Assembly (NCBI RefSeq): GCF_022539665.2
Contig: NC_081331.1
Span: 8,463,534-8,527,533 of the forward strand
DNA length: 64,000 bases
Source: Daphnia carinata
Lineage: Eukaryota > Arthropoda > Branchiopoda > Diplostraca > Daphniidae
Direction of reading: 5' to 3'
Under the pieces are notes generated by a model. That model was not told where the DNA came from and made no database searches. It saw nothing but the letters and a program-made list of their open reading frames with translations. The translations under genes and the position numbers were made by a program. Of the stretch, positions 47,563-58,339 are shown in pieces (position 1 is the first letter of the stretch; the number at the start of each line of letters is the position of its first letter).

Positions 47563-48975
47563 ATGGCGTCTCTTAACGCTCTCGTAAGTAGAAGGGCGGG
47601 CAATCGCGGTGCCGTCACGAGACTCATCCCTAAGATTCAAGCGATCATCGACGACCAGACCATGGACAAAGATCAAAAGGTTCATGAACTTGAGAAGAAA
47701 CTGGTGGACTTACACAACAAAATAAAAATCGCCGAAAACCTCGACAACGAAATTCAAGAAGTCATCGACGAGAACGATCTAGAAGCTGAAATTAATTCAT
47801 CGAGTACGGCGAATTCTATTATCTTTGATGCCAGAGGTGCAGCGGAATTCGTCCTCATTAAGCTGAAGCAAGAAATTAGCAACGAGCAAGCAGCCATGGC
47901 CGCAGCAACAGTCGTGAACCCCGTAGCGCAGACGCCTCCCCTAATAGCGATTAGCGATTCGTCCAATTTGCCGAAGTTTGACTTGCCTTGCTTCGATGGC
48001 AACATTCTATTATGGCGCTCGTTTTGGGATGTTTTTGAAGTAGAAGTGGATGCAAAGACCATATATTCTGACGCGACGAAATTTAATTTTCTCAATTCGC
48101 GCCTCATGGGCGAAGCTAAGGCTCTGTTAGCGGGTCTCACGCCTACCGATTTCAATTATCCAAAGGCGGTCGATCTTCTTAAACAACGTTATGGTCAACC
48201 ACACAAGATCATAATGGCGCACATGAGGACTTTGGTGGCTTTATCTAAACCAACTCACGATCGCAATAGCTTACGTGCCGTTGCCGACAATCTGGAGTCC
48301 AACATCCGTGGCTTGGAAGCGTTGGGAAAAGGAATCGACACTTGCGGGGATCTGCTCGTATGCATTCTTCTCGACGAACTCTCAGCTGAAGTGCGTCGAA
48401 ACTTAACTAGACAGCACGATGCCATCGAATGGACATTAGACGATCTGCGTGTAGCATTAAGAAAAGAAATCGAAATTTTGGAAGATAGCACTGAAACGCC
48501 GTTCAACAACAAACGCCATCATCAACCAGGTAAACAAGCGGGAGTAATTTTTGCTGGGACTCGTCGATCAACACCAGAATTCAACAAGCGTTCATGTGCG
48601 TTTTGCTTTGGAAGCCATTATTCCACTGAATGCACTACTGCTCCGACTGTGGAAGAACGGTTCGCGATTGCTAAAGTAAAGCGGTTATGTTTTAACTGTC
48701 TAAGCTCAAATCACTCCTCAAGTGTAGATTGTCCATCAACAAAGCGGTGTCGCATATGCAAGAGAAGCCATCATACCAGTCTCCATTACGCCAGTCGAAA
48801 CCAACAAGACCCTAACACTCCGGTCCAATTCAAGTCAAAATCAAACAGTGACTCCATTCAGACTGCTGTCACCAATACGTCTGTTTCAAAAGCAGTTTCA
48901 TTTGAAAGTGCAAATGACAGTGCAACATCAACCTTTGTGTTTTTAGAAACTGCCATAGTTACGGTGCACTCCAAA
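47563..48975 (+). CDS. BEL/Pao gag-like region (DUF1759 and zinc knuckles), interrupted
   Basis: The frame starts at an ATG in a good context (ACCATGG) 15 bp after the primer-binding site. It has an N-terminal coiled-coil-like region, then DUF1759 (LPKFDLPCFDGNILLWRSFW, LVALSKPTHDRNSLR, DELSAEVRRNL) and three Cys/His knuckles: CAFCFGSHYSTEC, CFNCLSSNHSSSVDC and CRICKRSHHTSLH. It is uninterrupted for 471 codons until the inserted element begins at 48976; the last 19 codons before the stop at 49032 are transposon sequence. It originally continued into the protease region found at 58340. Confidence 0.9.
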
Positions 48976-49060
48976 CCCAGACAACACGCCTGGTTTTTTT
49001 CTGGGATAAAAACCGTCTTTTTGATAACTTAATAGAGGACCGGAAAAAGACATCTTTAAT

Positions 49061-49740
49061 GTGGCCCAAACCAGAGATAAGGGAGATGGGACACTGAACG
49101 GGAAAGCCACCATGACAGATTTCGGGATGCCATCTAACGAACAATTCCCTCCCTATCTCATTAGCAGACGAATTCCCTACAAGCAAGCATTGTTACAGGC
49201 GGCTGATTTGAAATGGTCACGGAGAGTTAGACAATACGCCAGTTAATAACACAAAAAAGAAAGTTTCATTACTAAAAGTAAATTGTAACTACTATTGTAA
49301 CAACTTGTAACTGAGGCTGGGTATTTTGCAGGATAAAATTTGATAATTAGCTAACAAGTTCCCTGGAAACAATTCAATAGAAACTGAAATGGAAAGTATT
49401 TGTAAGCCAAAAATTCCAGAAAATCGACCCCTTTTGATTCTTCGAGTTTTCAATGCCCTTCGAGTCACAGAACTTTCGTTGTGTGTTTTTATCTGGCGAA
49501 ATGTCCGACTTTCCTTTCCCATATTCAAATTAGCCGCCTGTCACATTGGTTCCTTGCAGGGAATTCGTCTGCTAATGATGAAGGGAGGGAATTAGCCGCT
49601 AGATGCTGCCCCAAAAAGTGTCATGGCGGCTTTAACACGGTAGTGTCCCATCTCCTTATCTCTGGCCCAAACTGGGTTTTCTTTCCCAAAACGTGCGGTC
49701 CGAAACGCAAGAAAAAAAACGGTTTATGTTGGGCCCAAAC
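49061..49740. repeat. Internal inverted repeat in the CACTA-like element
   Basis: About 49061-49180 and 49555-49690 are inverted copies (sharing, for example, AGATAAGG.GATGGGACACT and GAATTCGTCTGCTAATGA). They could be the ends of a small insertion in the leader, or an ancient inverted duplication. Confidence 0.55.
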
Positions 49741-50088
49741 TAGACATATTTGACGATCTTGCGCGGTTTTAAATGCTGTGAAAAAGACGGCTTTTATTGG
49801 GCCGAAACGAGTCTTTTTAACAAAAATTCACATGGTCTGAAACTCGTCTTTAAATGGTTTTCCCTTCCTTTTTTCAAGCTCGAATAACTCGACTCCACTT
49901 TATGAAAAAATAGTTTACTAATATACACTGTAATAGTCGAAACCAATAAATGTTACTTTGTTACCAATATTCTGACAGTCATTGCACCGCGGTTGATGGG
50001 TTAGTGGTATTTTTTGCGTTAGTGTTAGTGGTATTTTGTTAGCGTTAGTGTAGAAACATTTTGTTTTAGTGCTTTCAAGTGAAGTGAA

Positions 50089-52173
50089 ATGGCGTCTAAT
50101 AGTGAAAGTGTCATCGGCCCTAGGCAAAAAAGAAGAAGAGTGCAAGGCGCTATTCATAATATAGCGTTAGCTATGTCATCGCATTCTGAAACAAGTGAAT
50201 TTGCGACATCCGAAAAAGAAATACGTATGAATCGGGACACAAATTTAGCAGTGCATCCGTGTGTTAGTGAAACTCATAATTATTCAGTATCCGAAGACAT
50301 CGAACCCCAAACAGAAAGTGTACAGGTAATACAAAATGGTTACGAAAGTGAAGCGATGCCGCTTGACAGTTCCTGTGATGAGTACGAAATGTCAAGGGAC
50401 GATAATTCTACGCGTGACGAACATGAATTGTTTTCTGGGGTAACGTTTGACAGCGAGTGCGCGACCGATGCAGCGACTCTACATAACTTTATGGAAAAGC
50501 TCGCATCTTGGGCAGTGAGGTTTCGTGTTAAGCAAAATGCAATTGATAACCTTTTGACGGAAGTGCTACCTGCCATTACTGCGTATGAGGAACTGAAGCT
50601 ACCAAAAACATGTAGAACTCTTCTTAAAACTAAAAAAAATACGGTTCGCGTTCAAAAATAATGCTGAAAGAGTTCCGCTTTATTGTGAATGTAGACGGGC
50701 TTCCGGTGTCCAAGTCTTCCGGCAGCCAAGTTTGGCCCATTCAGTGTAGATTTTTTGATAGTGAAATGAACAACTGGCCTCCTTTCGTACTTGGAGTTTA
50801 TCATGGTAACAATAAGCCAAAAAACGCAAACGATTACCTTGAAGATTTTGTGAATGAAGTCAATGAACTTCAGCGTACCGGCTTTCTTCATAATGGCGAA
50901 ATAAAAAAAATTTTGGTTTTTGGATTCTCCTGCGATGTCCCAGCAAATGCCCTCATCAAATGTGTTAAAATTCATACAGCCTATGAAAGTTGCCCAAAAT
51001 GTGAAGTGTACGGAAAGTGGGCGGGACGCTTCGTACTATTAGAAACATCGGCCCCGCTTCGAACACATGAAAATTTCCTAAAAAAAGACTCAAGATGGAC
51101 ACCATAATGGGACGTCTATCCTAGAAAATTTAGGCATCAACATGATCACCTCGTTCGCCGTTGATTATATGCACTGTGTGTGCCTTGGCGTTGTGCGAAA
51201 ACTTTTGTGGGTTTGGATTCGTGGGCCTCTTTGTACTAGGATTGGCCGTCAAAACATAGATCGAATATCAGCCCTATTGGTATAGATTGCAAATTTTATT
51301 CCTTGTGATTTCGCGAGAAAGCCAAGATCCTTAAACGAATTACCTCGACGGAAAGCAACCGAGCTGCGTCAATTTCTGTTGTACACTGGGCCAGCCGCAC
51401 TAAAAGACATTTTTAAAGGGAAGCTTCTTAAAGGATTCTATGATAAATTTATGTTACTTCACACTGGGGTAAAAATCCTGTCTTTGCCGCATTTGTGTCA
51501 GGACCACCGTTGAACAACTACGCCAAGGAATTGTTAATTGTGTTCGTTAAGCAGTGCAAAATTATTTACGGCGAGTGGTTTCTTTAATACAACGTACATT
51601 GCCTCATTCACTTGGCTGATGACGTTCTAAAGTTTGGGCATTTGGACAATTTCAGCTCATTTCCATTCGAAAATAACATGAAAACAATAAAAGGCATGAT
51701 TCGAAAAAATGAACAAGTTTTATCTCAGATCGTCCGACGCATCTCCGAAGAAGAAGCAAACGTCATTTCTTCCAGTGAAACAAAAAAAGGAAAAACTGTT
51801 TTAAAAAACAAACACTCAAATGGACCAGTTTTGAGTGCAGGATCTGGAAGACAATTTAAGGTTATGTATTACAATTCAATGATTTTCAAATGCGATGATG
51901 TTGACTGCTATGCTATTCCTGAAGACGAAACGATTATAAAAATTTAGAATATCATTGAATGCAACAATGATATTACAATCATTGGACAAAAATTTGACAA
52001 TCGAAGAAAAAATGACTTATTTTCGAATCCACTGCAATCTTCAAAGCTTGGAATTTACTCAGTTCCAAATTCAACTTTATCCTGCCAAAATGCCTGGCCT
52101 ATATCAACAATTAAATGGAAAGCGGTTTGCTTTCCATATTCAACAAAAAAAGAAAAAGCAATATTCCCGCTAA
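50089..52173 (+). pseudogene. CACTA-like transposase remnant
   Basis: The pieces follow the order of a transposase family common in animal genomes. An N-terminal region (50089-50661) is followed by VNVDGLPVSKSSGSQVWPI and LGVYHGNNKPKNANDYL (50661-51107). Next come DYMHCVCLGVVRKLLWVWI and LPRRKATELRQFLLYTGPA (about 51150-51400), and finally LADDVLKFGHLDNFSSFPFE (51612-51947). These match the pattern DGLPLxKSS...WPI, then DYMHxVCLGV, then SSFPFEN. Several stops and frame changes (near 50660, 51107, 51283 and 51500) make it inactive. A piece between the first two segments seems deleted. Confidence 0.78.
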
Positions 52174-52555
52174 TGCGCGCAGAAAACTAATTATTGTAAT
52201 CTGGCAAGTGTCAAGAAAAATAAGAAGAAAAGTGGTTAAGAAATATTCACAAAATATATCAGAAAAAAATGTAAATAGTTCATGATCTCAAAGTTAACTT
52301 TTGTCCTATACTTTTGCATTGTTCCCAGTATCAGTTGATAAAGATTGTTTACCCATCATATTCGTCATCAAATGTGCTAATCATACTGAAGCAATTTTGG
52401 TAAAATAACTTAATATCGGGTAATTTTTTCCATTTACATTAATTCCTTTTTATGACAGGCACACTGAGTTTGGGGTAATAATCTTCCTTGTTTAACAAAT
52501 ATTCAAAAGAGACTTAAATTGGTTCAATTACCCGGTTCCATAAACCGTAAAAATC

Positions 52556-52563
52556 CTTAAACC
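52556..52563. repeat. Left 8-bp target duplication of the P element
   Basis: CTTAAACC occurs here and at 55880-55887, bordering the P element. Confidence 0.85.
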
Positions 52564-55500
52564 AGAGTCATAGAAACCTGGTTCCTGCTCGCTGTATGGT
52601 AAATGCTATAAGGGTTTGCTGGGACTCGTGGTTGAAATTTCAGCGATTTTGTGGGCGGAGCTGGCAGCGATAAAGAGCCATCTGTTGAGCAGATTTAGAG
52701 ATATCCCGATAATAATGGCGTGCACCATTTAGAAACATGTGAGAATGGCTGCAACGGGGAATCGTTGTCACGTAAGTGGTTGTCGTGAAATTAATTCAAA
52801 AGGAAATACGAAGGAAAATGGAATAACTTTCTTCAAAGTTCCAAAGTCGTCGTCGACCATGTGGCAATGCGTAATGCCAACAAGTCGATTGACAGAAACG
52901 TCTCGAGTATGCAGTCGTCATTTTGATGCCAACGACGTAGTAAAAGGAGTCAATATATTAAATGTATTCCATCCCTATGAAAATTGGAGACTTAGAGATG
53001 ATGCAGTTCCAAAATATTTTTTTATTCAAGGTAAGCTAGCTCTACATTTCATAATGTTAAAAGATTTTCTAACTTATTTTGTTGTATTAGATGTAACGAG
53101 TAGACCACCACTACAAAACATCCTGCAAGAAACGTGTAAGAATCTGAGGAAAGGTATGTGTTCTTTTTATGTTGTTATCAAATGTGAAGATTGTGTAATA
53201 ATATTATGGAAAACCACAATTTTTATTTCCAGTGCTACATTGTGAACCAAATGGGGGTACATTGAAACGCAAAGGTGCACAAGTAGGTGGAACCAACAAG
53301 GGGAAAACAAAAACCAGTAAACTACAGGATAACCAGCAAGCAAAAGGTGCCATTAATCCTCAACGTGATAAACTGAGGAAGACAATGAGATATGAACATG
53401 CTTTCCTTCTTCAATGCGTCATATTAAAAATGAAGAGCAATAAGGCCTACGTCTACATCAGGGAAAATGGGTTGCTACCGCTTCCCCATCCGTCAACCAT
53501 TAGACGGTTGTTGAGCTCTTCAGAATGCCAATTTGGGTGGAACTCTCTAGCGTTAGAGTACATCTTCGATACGTTAATAGGCAAAGAGGAGCACGAACGA
53601 TGGGTCGTTCTTATGTGGGATGAAATTGCCATTACAAAGGACGTTAGATTTGATACTAGGACTCTGAAATGGAAGGGAATTGCTGACTATGCGGGTGAAT
53701 GCACCATCATGGTTCCAAATGGCATAGCTGATCACGTATTAATTTTTGTTGTTCGACCGCTACTTGGTTCGTGGATTCAGCCATTCGCATGGTTCGGCAC
53801 TAAGGGCGCTGCTGCAGCAATGGTTCTGATTGAGCTGATAACAAAAGGAATTTCTTGTCTTTATGACCGAGCCGGTGCAATTACCATAGCTACTGTTTGT
53901 GACGGTGTATCCACCAACAAATCAGTTATGGCTAATTTTGGTATTTCTGGTGATAAAAACGGTAATAATTCCATAAGTTATCCAATGAATGAGAAAATCT
54001 TAATTCACTGGTTAACCGATGTGCCACATCTTCTTAAATGTACACGTAATGATATGGAGAAACATAGAATTGTTCAGGTAATTGAAAATTTCTTTATACC
54101 TGTCGAGCATGTATTAACGTTTTATTTGATTGCAGTTTCAAGGATTAGAAGTTAACTATAAATCTTATGAAGATTTGCTCAACGTTCAGAGAGGACAACT
54201 TATGGTGTGTTGTCGGCTTACAAATGATATGCTACATCCAAATAATTTTCAAAAAATGAATGTTCGATTGGCAGCGCGATTGTTTTCAAACACCAATGCA
54301 CTAGGATTTTATTTATATCGCAATCTGACTGCCAAATCACCCAAGGAGGAGAAAATCACGGCACTGTTTGCAGGTATCCGATCCATTCAAGAACCTATAA
54401 AAGGATCAATTTCGAACCTATTTTTTCAGATTCAAATACCATCGAAAGGTTAACAAAACTGCTGAATGATACCTTTGATGTCCTGAATGGACGCTTTTGC
54501 AAAGAGGGCATTACAATAGCAAATTGGGCTAAGAAGAAAAACATTCTTGACAATATGCTAGCAGTTCTAGACCACACCATAAGGGTTTATTTAAGGGATA
54601 AAAGTAAAGAAATGTTTTGTTCCTATACGACACTTCGCGGATGGAGGACTACAATTCAAAGTGTCATTGCCCTCACCGAAAAATTGTTTAACGCTAATTA
54701 TAGTGTAGTCCTAACTGGTAAACTAAACCAGGATCCTGTGGAGGTAATTACCATAAATCTTAAGTCTTAACTGTCTTATGATGGTAATTTCCTTCATCGC
54801 TTTTTAGAGGTTATTTGGAATAGTTCGATCCGTGGACTCCCATCCTACAGTGACTTCGTTTCAACACATAATCCGTTATATATCACTCGAAGCCTGACTA
54901 TCGTCGGTAGTGAAGAGTGCAAACGTCAACAATTGTGAAGAAATGAACATCTTAGTAAAGATGAGTAAGTGCATTCAAAGGACTGCTAAAGAATGCGACG
55001 TGCAAGCCGCTGACCTAAAGGCTGTTTTGGAAGACGAACTGCTAAAGGAACTTACAGTTCGGTACGTTGATAGCGTGAAGGAACCAGTCGGAAAAGACTG
55101 CGATAAAGAATCCGTCTTATATTATTTATGTGGCTACCTCATCCATGCACGTCCAGCCGTCACCAATTGCATGGACTGTAAAAAAACAGTTCAATGCGAT
55201 CAACTAGATTTACCTGCCGATTTCTCAGCAGACCATTATATGGCCATTCGTAATCGCGGAAGTTTGGTTTTTGTAACTGTGCGTTTTTTCCAAACCTTTC
55301 GAGTTATCTAAAACATTATAGAACAGCATTTTCAACCACTTGGGCAACTATATGTGGAAGATTCCTTTCAAATATGTATTTCCAAAATTGCCAAAGCGAA
55401 CCTCCTCCAATTTTTTTCTGCGATGTTCATCGTGATTTACGTCTCCCTTATCTAATAAGAGAGTTTGTTTGTCTACGATACCATTTGGAGTCTAAACGCT

Positions 55501-55879
55501 TAAAAAATGTTATGCTACAAGTTGCTTCTGCGAAAGTTAAAAGTCATGGAAAACTCTCGAAACATGTATAATATTGTTATATTTGGTTGGTTTAAAAGTT
55601 GTTTGAAATGTACTTGCCGTAAAACCCTGTTTAATTAAATAAATAAAGAATAGGTACGTGACGAACAGCTTGTGCGATTAAAATTTCCCTCATTTTGCGG
55701 GTCTCCAATGATTGGCTGTCGAAATTTTGACAGAAATTATCTCATTGGTTGTTTTCATGTAGTACTCCACAACAGCCGCTAGGAGCGCTTTTTACCTGCC
55801 AGAATTTCAACCACGAGTCCAAGCAAACCCGTACAGCATTTACCATACAGCGAGCAGGAACCAGGTTTCTATGACTCTG
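52564..55879 (+). mobile_element. P element, near full length
   Basis: The left end AGAGTCATAGAAACCTGG is matched by the inverted right end over about 78 bp with few differences. Exact 8-bp duplications CTTAAACC (52556-52563, 55880-55887) flank it, as expected for the P superfamily. It carries a THAP-domain transposase gene. It inserted inside the CACTA-like element between its transposase and DUF4806 genes. A deleted relative lies at 40329-41077. Confidence 0.93.
52745..55571 (+). pseudogene. P-element transposase with THAP domain, nearly intact
   Basis: Exons 52745-53030, 53091-53153, 53233-54077, 54136-54373, 54430-54743 and from 54808 join in phase. The N-terminal THAP zinc finger has CHVSGC, then FFKVPK, W, VCSRHF and the DAVPKYF end. 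The P-type transposase core follows: HPSTIRRLLSS, WDEIAITKDVRFD, KGIADY and VCDGVSTNKS. The C-terminal part (54910-55311) has YYLCGYLIHARP and CMDCKK. An in-frame TGA at 54895-54897 and frame breaks after 55311 (before HRDLRLPYLIREFV) show damage, unless an unrecognised intron removes the first. Start is the ATG placed just before the THAP cysteines. Confidence 0.85.
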
Positions 55880-56126
55880 CTTAAACCAACGTTGCCCGCG
55901 AGAAAGGAGTATATTTTTACAATTCTGGCAACAGGCGAAAATTATATTTAAAAAACAGACGAATAGGAAGAAATACCACGCCGTAGTGTTGTGAGTCTTT
56001 TTCAAAATTGTTTTCCATTGTGGCAATTTAATGTGGTTTTATATGCAGGTGTTTGTGTTTCATAGTGAAGCTTTTCACCCTCATTTGCGTTGCATATCAC
56101 GAAACATTAGTATACACTGCGACGAT

Positions 56127-57840
56127 ATGACTGGGAGAAAACGAGGCATACCAAATCACCCTGCACAGCATGTAAGTAGCTTTTTGTCTGTCTTTTTTCC
56201 ATTTCATGCGTAGTTCTTAAGCTATTTCTTTATTACTTTTCAGTCATTTGCCATTGTCAAATTTCATTTACCTGGCAATGCGCATCAATATGATATTGCC
56301 CCTATTGACTGGATAAGAAAGTCAGGTAATAGGAGTACGTGTTATTGGCCTGGTGACGAAGAAGCCCGAAATGGAAAACAGTTGATAAATCTAATCACCA
56401 AGAATGCCGATAAAGAGGTGATGGTTGATAAAGAGACATGGTTGGTCTTCACCATTAGCATCATTGCCAAATTTGGTGATACTTCACAGCTCTTATATGT
56501 TAAACGTAATGTGACTTATACTGCTATGTTTTGATTTCACAGACACATACAAAGGGGCACAGGATAAACTTAAAAACGTACTTGCTGGTGAGATAGTTGT
56601 CAGCACCGACTTAGAGAAAAGAGGAAAGGGTGGCAGAAGCGAAGCCAAAAAACGCAAAGCGGCTGCTGCAACATCCAGCTGCATTTCTGTTGGTGCTACT
56701 GCATCATCGAGTCCTGTTCCCGGTCCTTCCACCGGTGCTCTTGTTTCTGTGACCGATGATGGTACTGCTACTACTGTTTCTGCATTTACCAGTGAACGCA
56801 TTTTACCGCGGTCTCGTCGCAAAAGAAGCTGTGAATGACGACTGGCTCAATGGCGCATCGTCTGTTGTCAGTTTTACGGGGCTCCCAGAATTACTTACGT
56901 CTGAAGACGATCACGGTGGAACCAAAGAAAATGAGAATTCTGCGGACGCTCTTCCAAGTATTCCGCTACCTCCTGCATTTCCCCCTCTTCGGAGGGCCAT
57001 TCCTCATCACTTACCGTACGCAAGAAAATCTGCACCACCAGGTAATAATTTAATACATTGCCTTTAGATGGTTTATCTAGTAATTTCATTTCAATTTCAG
57101 TTGTGCCTGCCAACCCGATGGAACTATCTCAGACGGTTCCTTATGATTAAAAAAAAATCGACGAGTTACTGCAAACCAATTTCCGAATTCTTCGCAGACA
57201 GGAGCAAATTAAGGCTGCGCAAGCGGACATGCAAAACACGCTTTCCGTTATTATGAATAATATCATTCCCCCTGGTTCTGAACAACTGGGAATCAAAAAT
57301 GACCTTAATTTGACAGTGAAATCCTTGGCGGCCTTCGATCGTCTGAATCTCACTATGCGAGAGAATAAAACTAAAAGATTGAAATTGGTAAGTAGTAAAT
57401 AATTTATATTGATTTATTTAAATGTGTAGCATTGTAGCATTCAGCGATTCATTGGATTTCATTTGTAGAAGTCGTACTTGACTGGTATGGGAGGCACGGA
57501 GCACCGCATTGTTGGAAAAGTGCTCCACAAGCTTATGAATTATAGCGTGGCATCGCAGTTTTGTTTTAAAGGACAAAATGGAGAGAAAAGGGGTTTTTGC
57601 GCCACAGCCGTTGCAGCATTAGTTATTGGTATCAGCTCTAATATATATATGTTTTCGTTTGGTTTACATAATAAATGTGTATTATTTTGTCATTTTTAGA
57701 AAGTATACGCGCCTCTGGTCATATAAGACTTACTGAACAACAAATTGGAGTCAAAATTGGGAGATGGCTCAAGACAGCTCCTCAAAAAATCGGCATCGAC
57801 GACGACACTGATGGCGAAGACGACAATTCGTCTGTGGAAA
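56127..57840 (+). pseudogene. DUF4806 protein gene of the CACTA-like element
   Basis: Exons at about 56127-56171, 56244-56476, 56543-57040, 57101-57387, 57469-57620 and from 57700 read MTGRKRGIPN, then WPGDEEARNGKQL, a Ser/Thr/Pro-rich middle and a C-terminal DUF4806 region (GGTEHRIVGKVLHKLM, CFKGQNGEKRGF, LTEQQIGVKIGRWLKTAP). Such proteins are often found with transposons in arthropods. A frame change near 56800 and an in-frame TAA at about 57150 (after VPYD) break it. Function is unknown; being on the same strand as the transposase inside the same element suggests a helper role. Confidence 0.72.
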
Positions 57841-58339
57841 ACAAGATCCTTCCCATATGTGACCATACATATTGTTACATCGCGTTTATAGTTATTTATC
57901 GTGAATTTCATTGTCGCTTCCTCTATGCATGTGCTGTTATTCCCGTATTGTTGTGTTGGTCAAGTAAGCAATAATCCAGTAATTGTATCCAATTAAACAA
58001 GAATTTCGTTTTGTATTTCGATTTCTCATCTATTTTTTTATTGCGAAATCCGTCAAAAAATTAATTAAATAAGAAAAGGTCTTTTTTGTTCCATGATAAA
58101 CCCTGTTTGGGACCACAACTACCGAAAAAAGACGTATATTGGCCCAACCAAAAGACGTCTTTAGGACCACGGCACTGTACAAGAACCCTAAAAAGCCCGT
58201 TTTTATCCCTGCGTTGGCGGTCATAAATACCAGAATTGGTCGCCTTTCCTACCATTTTGGGACGTTTTTAATACGGTAGGCACACTACCGTTCACTAAGA
58301 CAAAGAACGTCTTAAAGACGGAAGTGTGCTGTCTGGGAA

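Larger units (their letters stand above)
48976..58337 (+). mobile_element. CACTA-like DNA transposon with DUF4806 partner gene, contains a P element
   Basis: Inverted ends CCCAGACAACACGCC (left) and CCCAGACAGCACACT (inverted right) are flanked by an AA duplication (48974-48975, 58338-58339). Removing it restores the BEL/Pao frame. Two plus-strand genes lie inside: a transposase remnant (50089-52173) and a DUF4806 gene (56127-57840). Subterminal copies of AAAGACG..CTTT next to TTGGGCCCAAAC-like motifs occur at about 49047-49075, 49690-49740, 49775-49860 and 58080-58165. The CACTA-like placing rests on transposase style and two-base duplication; the ends do not read CACT. Confidence 0.78.

Noticed and set aside
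49389-49753. Open frames in the CACTA-like leader
   Set aside because: They lie in internal inverted and subterminal repeats with no family match.
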